From assembly GCA_014871385.1 (NCBI GenBank), contig CM026423.1, forward strand, positions 6,796,967-6,860,966: a stretch of 64,000 nt of DNA. Reading direction: 5' to 3'. This document shows, piece by piece, positions 59,958 through 64,000 of the stretch; the stretch's first letter is position 1, and every line of letters begins with the position of its first letter. The position numbers were made by a program, and so were the translations under genes. The notes under the pieces were generated by a model. The model did not search any database. It was not told the origin of the DNA and saw only the letters and a list, made by a program, of their open reading frames with translations. This DNA comes from Ceratodon purpureus (taxonomy: Eukaryota; Streptophyta; Bryopsida; Pseudoditrichales; Ditrichaceae).

Positions 59958-62900
59958 ATGGCGGTGAAGGCGCCGCCTCGGAAGCTGACCCATTCAGGCA
60001 GCCGGAGACATATGTGCGGGTACTCGATCGGAGTCTCCACTGTTTTCATCTCCACCTTATTATGCATGTTCATCATCTGCTTCTTTTTCCTGGACATGGA
60101 GATGTTCTACCGGAAAGCGGGGTTCACAAACCCACCGCCGGTTGTCTTACAGACCCACAACTACGGCCTCGGGCACTCCGCATCTGAATCACTTGCAGAG
60201 CTGATAAATTCCACTTCCGTCGTCGCAACCCCAGCTGTGGAAGTCATCTCATCGAAGGAGGACACAGACAGAAAGACGGAGGAAGATGTTGGTGGGATTA
60301 ACGAGCTGCGTGAGGACGCGTCACCAGCTCAGGTCGATATAGAGCCAACCCAAATCGATGTGGTGCCATCTCGGGTCGATACGGAGCTAGCCCGCGTGAA
60401 CGTGGAGCCTTCTCAGGCGGAGAACAGTATTGCACCGGAGGACATTCTCATAGTTCCCGAAGAGGGTGAAGATGTGACCCCGAATGATGAGACAGTTCTG
60501 GAGTCAGCTCCGGAGGAGTCAGGTTCAGTGGACGAAGCGAAGATTAAGATGTCGCGAGAGCCTCGCTCTTTGGTTGGGTGTGATATCACGCAAGGGCAGT
60601 GGGTGTATGACAACGTTTCCTACCCGCTGTACCACACGAGGAACTGCCCGTTTGCGGATCCCGGGTTCCGTTGCGAGGAGAACGGCCGACCAGATAAGGA
60701 GTGGATGAGCTACCACTGGAAACCACACGACTGTGATCTACCCAGGTACGGTGATGGATCTCCTCTCTCTTCGTCACGATGGAACAATTATTTTCTCTCG
60801 ACAAATATTCACAAGGATGGGCTCGAGTTAACGGAGTACTTCAATAGCGTAACGTAATCAACTTGGTCGCTAAAATTGAGGCCTGAAATTGGTGAAGGTC
60901 ATGGCAATCCGGGAAACACCTAGCTGTTAGGTTTACTGTCTACTTTCTAGAAGAACACGATCATTTGTACACAGACGGCCGGGTCATGATGGAACCTTTT
61001 TTCTACTTTTTCATTTCTTGTCCCTTCTGCCAGCTGATAAAACATCACAATTATCAGTTCTGATTAACAAAGCATTTTTCACGAGCCCTAGGGATACTTT
61101 CAGGTCTTCATATCCCAGGCCTAAAAGTGGTGAAGGCAACGTATCATATTTTTTGCTTATTTTTGAAAGGAGCATAATCATATGTACGAAGAGAGATGGG
61201 TTTATTGAGTTTGACAGAACAATGGAGCAATAAGTCCAATTCTCAAGCAGAGATCTAGATTCGTAGATCGATCAATCGAAGTTTTGAGAATAAACATGTT
61301 ATTGAATCACGGCGGCTATTCAAAGAGGGGAAAGTTTGCATTGCTAGAATAGTATCCACTGTCTATTGACATGATTTTAATGTGATGCAAAAGGGCCCTG
61401 TTTTCCAAGGGTGCAGGATTGGAAATAGGTTTAGGTCCTCATAGGGATGAAGGTGAGTGTTCTGATGGTTGTGAGTGAGCCTTGTACTCAGGTTCAATGC
61501 AACGGATATCCTGGAGAGGTTGCGTGGGCAGCGCGTGGTGTTCGTTGGGGACTCCTTGGGACGCAACAACTGGGAGTCCATGTTGTGTATGCTGGCAGAA
61601 GGAGTGTCTGACAAATCAAAGATTTATGAAGTGAACGGGGAACCGATCACAAAACATTCCGGAAAGCTGGTCTATAGGTATAATTCTGACATGGTAGTTC
61701 ATATTTATTTAATTAATCTTAAAATGGACATCTATTAGAGATGATTCAATTTCACTGCAATCCGTCATGATCGCACTTCAACGAGTACACCTAGTAAATT
61801 ATCTATTGCTGGTGCTGATTCCTTATGTGAGTCATTGTTTGGAACAGGTTTGTGGACTACAACTGCACTGTGGAATATTACAGGGATCCGTTTCTGGTTC
61901 CCCAGACTCGACCTCCGAAGGGTTCCCCATCGAACGTGAAATGCGTTCTTAGAGTGGACCATGTGAGCTGGTCCGTAGACAAGTGGTGGGATGCGGATAT
62001 CATCATCTTTAACGCGGGCCACTGGTGGACTGAACATAAAATCTTTCGCCAGTAAGTACCCACTGTCTACTTGAACTTGTATTTTTCGCCTTTTAAAATT
62101 TAATTTCATTCGAGGCATACAAATATAATTAATTAATCCGTCAATAGAACAATAGCCGAAGTACATAGATTCCACTGTATTCGCTGTCAATAGAACAATA
62201 GCCGCTGTACGTGTACCTCTGTGTGCCCAACTGGCGCTGGTTTTTATGTTTCTTTCCTTTCTCGTGAACCGTTTTGTACTTTGATCTTTTGGGTTTGCAG
62301 AGGAGATGCTAAAGACGTGTGTTGTGGATGTATGCTATGTACAGGGGTTGCCGGTTTCAGGAAGGCAATGACCTGAAGCTTGAATACGATGTACCAACGG
62401 GTTTGGGAAAAGCATTGCGCACATGGGCCACTTGGTTGGAGAAACACCTGGATCCAAAGAAGAGTGAAGTGTTCTGGTTAAGTTTCCCCACCGTGCATTT
62501 CAGGTAATCCCTCAGTCTTACCCAACAAAACTTCCCGTTTAGGTCATGATCTTAGAATAATTTCCCTTTCAAACCAATAATCCATGACTCTATTTTGATC
62601 CAACAATTCATGACTCTAATACGAAGAAACAATTAGCAGCTCCATTTTCATCGTCAAGTACAAAACTGACCGTCACCTCTTAACTTATTGCATAACTGAA
62701 CCCGTTCTGATAAGTGAGGGCCACATTTCATAATTTTATTTACTTTAATCAACTTACAGCGCGCAGTCACTATTTCAAGAAAGAATTGTTTCAAAAATGT
62801 AAAAACAAAAACAAAAAACAAATTCTTCTCTTCACATTTAGCACCTAACTATTTGATGTAAACGCTCTGTGCTCTCCACTCCCTCAAACACACGTAACTC

Positions 62901-63442
62901 ACCTACTTTATGAAAAATGAGTGTAGGCTCCACTATCCTCAAGTGATCATCTTGTTTGGTTCTCCCCCTTTCCTCCCCCAATTTTAACAGGACTTGGTCC
63001 ACTTGTCCCAGATTACGTGTAGTCTTTTGTCTGAATCTTCTATGCCAACTCAATTCTTGTCTGGACCCATTGCAGGGGTGGGACATGGAACCACGGAGGC
63101 CACTGTCACCAAGAGCACCGCCCTCTGACCGAAGAGGAAGTCAGAGCCGAGTGGCAGACCCCATGGATGAACCAAATAGTACTGGACGAATTCATGTCCA
63201 GGATAAAGAAGAAGCTGGACTCTATCACCTACTTGGACATCACCACAGCAACTAACTACAGGTCTGATGGCCACGGGGCGTTGTACACTTGGGACACCAA
63301 GAAATTTGGTCTGAAGCCCCGGAATCGGCAGGACTGCAGCCATTTTTGCTTACCTGGGGTGCCAGACGCATGGAACGAGCTCATTCTAGCAAGTTTGTTT
63401 GCCAAGGGGAAGCGCACTTGGGCTCAACCTGTAAGATTATAA
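59958..63442 (+). CDS. PMR5/TBL-type polysaccharide O-acetyltransferase-like protein (5 exons)
   Basis: TBL proteins are Golgi membrane enzymes that acetylate cell-wall polysaccharides. Exons: 59958-60745, 61492-61677, 61848-62051, 62345-62503 and 63076-63442, all in phase; 1704 nt, 567 aa. ATG 59958 is used because the upstream frame extension has no ATG. One membrane segment lies at about 21-45 (type II anchor). A Pro/Glu/Asp-rich stem at 95-200 contains five 7-residue repeats (123-157, PAQVDIE type). The PMR5N domain (about 206-275) starts GCDITQGQWVYDNVSYPLYH. Catalytic motifs: GDS at 282-284 (FVGDSLGRNNWES) and DCSH at 532-535 (DxxH of the GDSL/SGNH fold). QGCRFQEGND and FPTVHFRGGTWNHGGHC match the PMR5-side TBL clade. 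The last exon passes a GTAAG after AQP, so an alternative donor could change the final three residues. Confidence 0.93.
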
Positions 63443-63817
63443 AATTTGATTCAAAAAGATTAGTGATCTCGATTAGTTCAATATTTATATTTTGCAATGC
63501 CAAAGTTGTATAATTGCTGCGTGAATTTTGACACTTCACGCGAGATTTCACAGCAACTTAGTTGTAGGCCACTGGTGCAGACTTCAAAAGTTTGTGATGT
63601 GGAATAGAGTCAAACCTGTACATATCATGATTTTTCAATAATTGGTATGTTGGCTGGAGATGAGCAAGTTTATCTTCGAAGATGGGTATTTTGAACGATT
63701 CGAAATGAACTCTTTAAGGAAATCAATAGCTCGGAAAGAGAATTTAATACGTTTTTGTACAATCTGATGGGTTATTAAAAAAACCGTTCACCAGAGAATA
63801 ATACCAGAAGCAGATGA
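63443..63817. other. Spacer between convergent genes
   Basis: AT-rich; probably the TBL 3' UTR and the 3' flank of the minus-strand ORF. Confidence 0.45.
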
Positions 63818-64000
63818 TCAAGCTCTCTTTCGCAGGTTCTGGTCATAGAGTTTGCCCATCTTCAATCGCCATAGCAACACAATTACCACTACCAACACTA
63901 CAAGGACAATTAGCAGCGTTGGATGGTTGTTTTCCATGACCTCCGATGGGAATCTGATCTCCTGTAGCTCGAATTCTTCCCTTGTTCGATTTGCAAACAT
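63818..64000 (-). CDS. Small single-pass membrane protein (may continue off the edge)
   Basis: 60 codons ending at TGA. An ATG falls exactly at the window edge, so an earlier start cannot be excluded. One strong hydrophobic segment of about 20 residues (LLIVLVVLVVVIVLLW) is followed by a basic tail (RLKMGKLYDQNLRKRA). I do not recognise the family. The reading is moderately convincing because of the clean membrane segment and positive-inside tail, but ORFs this short can be chance. Confidence 0.4.
   Translation of the reverse strand: MFANRTREEFELQEIRFPSEVMENNHPTLLIVLVVLVVVIVLLWRLKMGKLYDQNLRKRA

Noticed and set aside
59705-60097. 130-codon minus-strand frame over the TBL start
   Set aside because: Its internal repeat simply mirrors the leader duplication, and it overlaps the real start codon.
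1-64000. Viral or LTR-retrotransposon remnants
   Set aside because: I saw no reverse transcriptase, integrase, capsid motif or long terminal repeats beyond the LINE tail.

Overview
This 64 kb window is nuclear DNA from a land plant. The genes have GT-AG introns and include a chloroplast-lumen protease, a plastid-targeted TPR protein, a plant-type calcium-dependent protein kinase and a cell-wall polysaccharide O-acetyltransferase-like protein. Genes are sparse (six clear ones plus a small ORF at the right edge) and lie in AT-rich DNA full of small DNA transposons. I infer a non-seed, bryophyte-grade plant from the low gene density, the mix of intronless GC-rich and intron-rich genes, and the MLKL-like tandem-kinase protein. 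That placement is a guess. I saw no rRNA, true tRNA, CRISPR, LTR retrotransposon or viral sequence.

Layout. 1-7172: no gene; a tRNA-derived SINE (3530-3885) and a TTAA-flanked element (4785-5641). 7173-11536 (-): DEG8-type thylakoid-lumen protease, 13 exons rebuilt in frame (500 aa). 11537-22299: transposon territory. It holds a second TTAA-flanked element (12706-13482) and a decayed CACTA element (about 14552-21259) with a further TTAA-flanked element inside it (15859-16779). 22300-25083 (-): intronless protein with an MLKL-like N-terminal domain, an active-looking kinase and a pseudokinase, broken by one in-frame TGA. 26910-31913 (+): nine-exon plastid TPR membrane protein. 32578-34016: a MULE-type MITE and a GC-rich Harbinger-type MITE. 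36531-36607: 11-bp tandem array. 37331-38812 (+): intronless, GC-rich CDPK. 40255-40563: 5'-truncated LINE copy. 42603-44312: one TTAA-flanked element nested inside another. 45217-46659 (+): intronless, GC-rich nucleotide pyrophosphatase/phosphodiesterase. 49208-57700: a 42-bp-arm hairpin, several MITEs (two nested), a decayed hAT transposase and short tandem repeats. 59958-63442 (+): five-exon PMR5/TBL-type O-acetyltransferase-like gene. 63818-64000 (-): small membrane protein.

The genes do not form a pathway. The most distinctive feature is a family of at least five complete non-autonomous elements of about 780-920 bp, plus a 13-bp remnant. Their ends read TTAA-CCCCTAA...TTAGGGG-TTAA. The TTAA flanks, the C-rich ends and insertion at TTAA inside another family member fit piggyBac-type transposition, which is best known from animals. 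The MLKL-like kinase/pseudokinase gene is the most interesting host gene because that domain combination suggests an immune or cell-death role.
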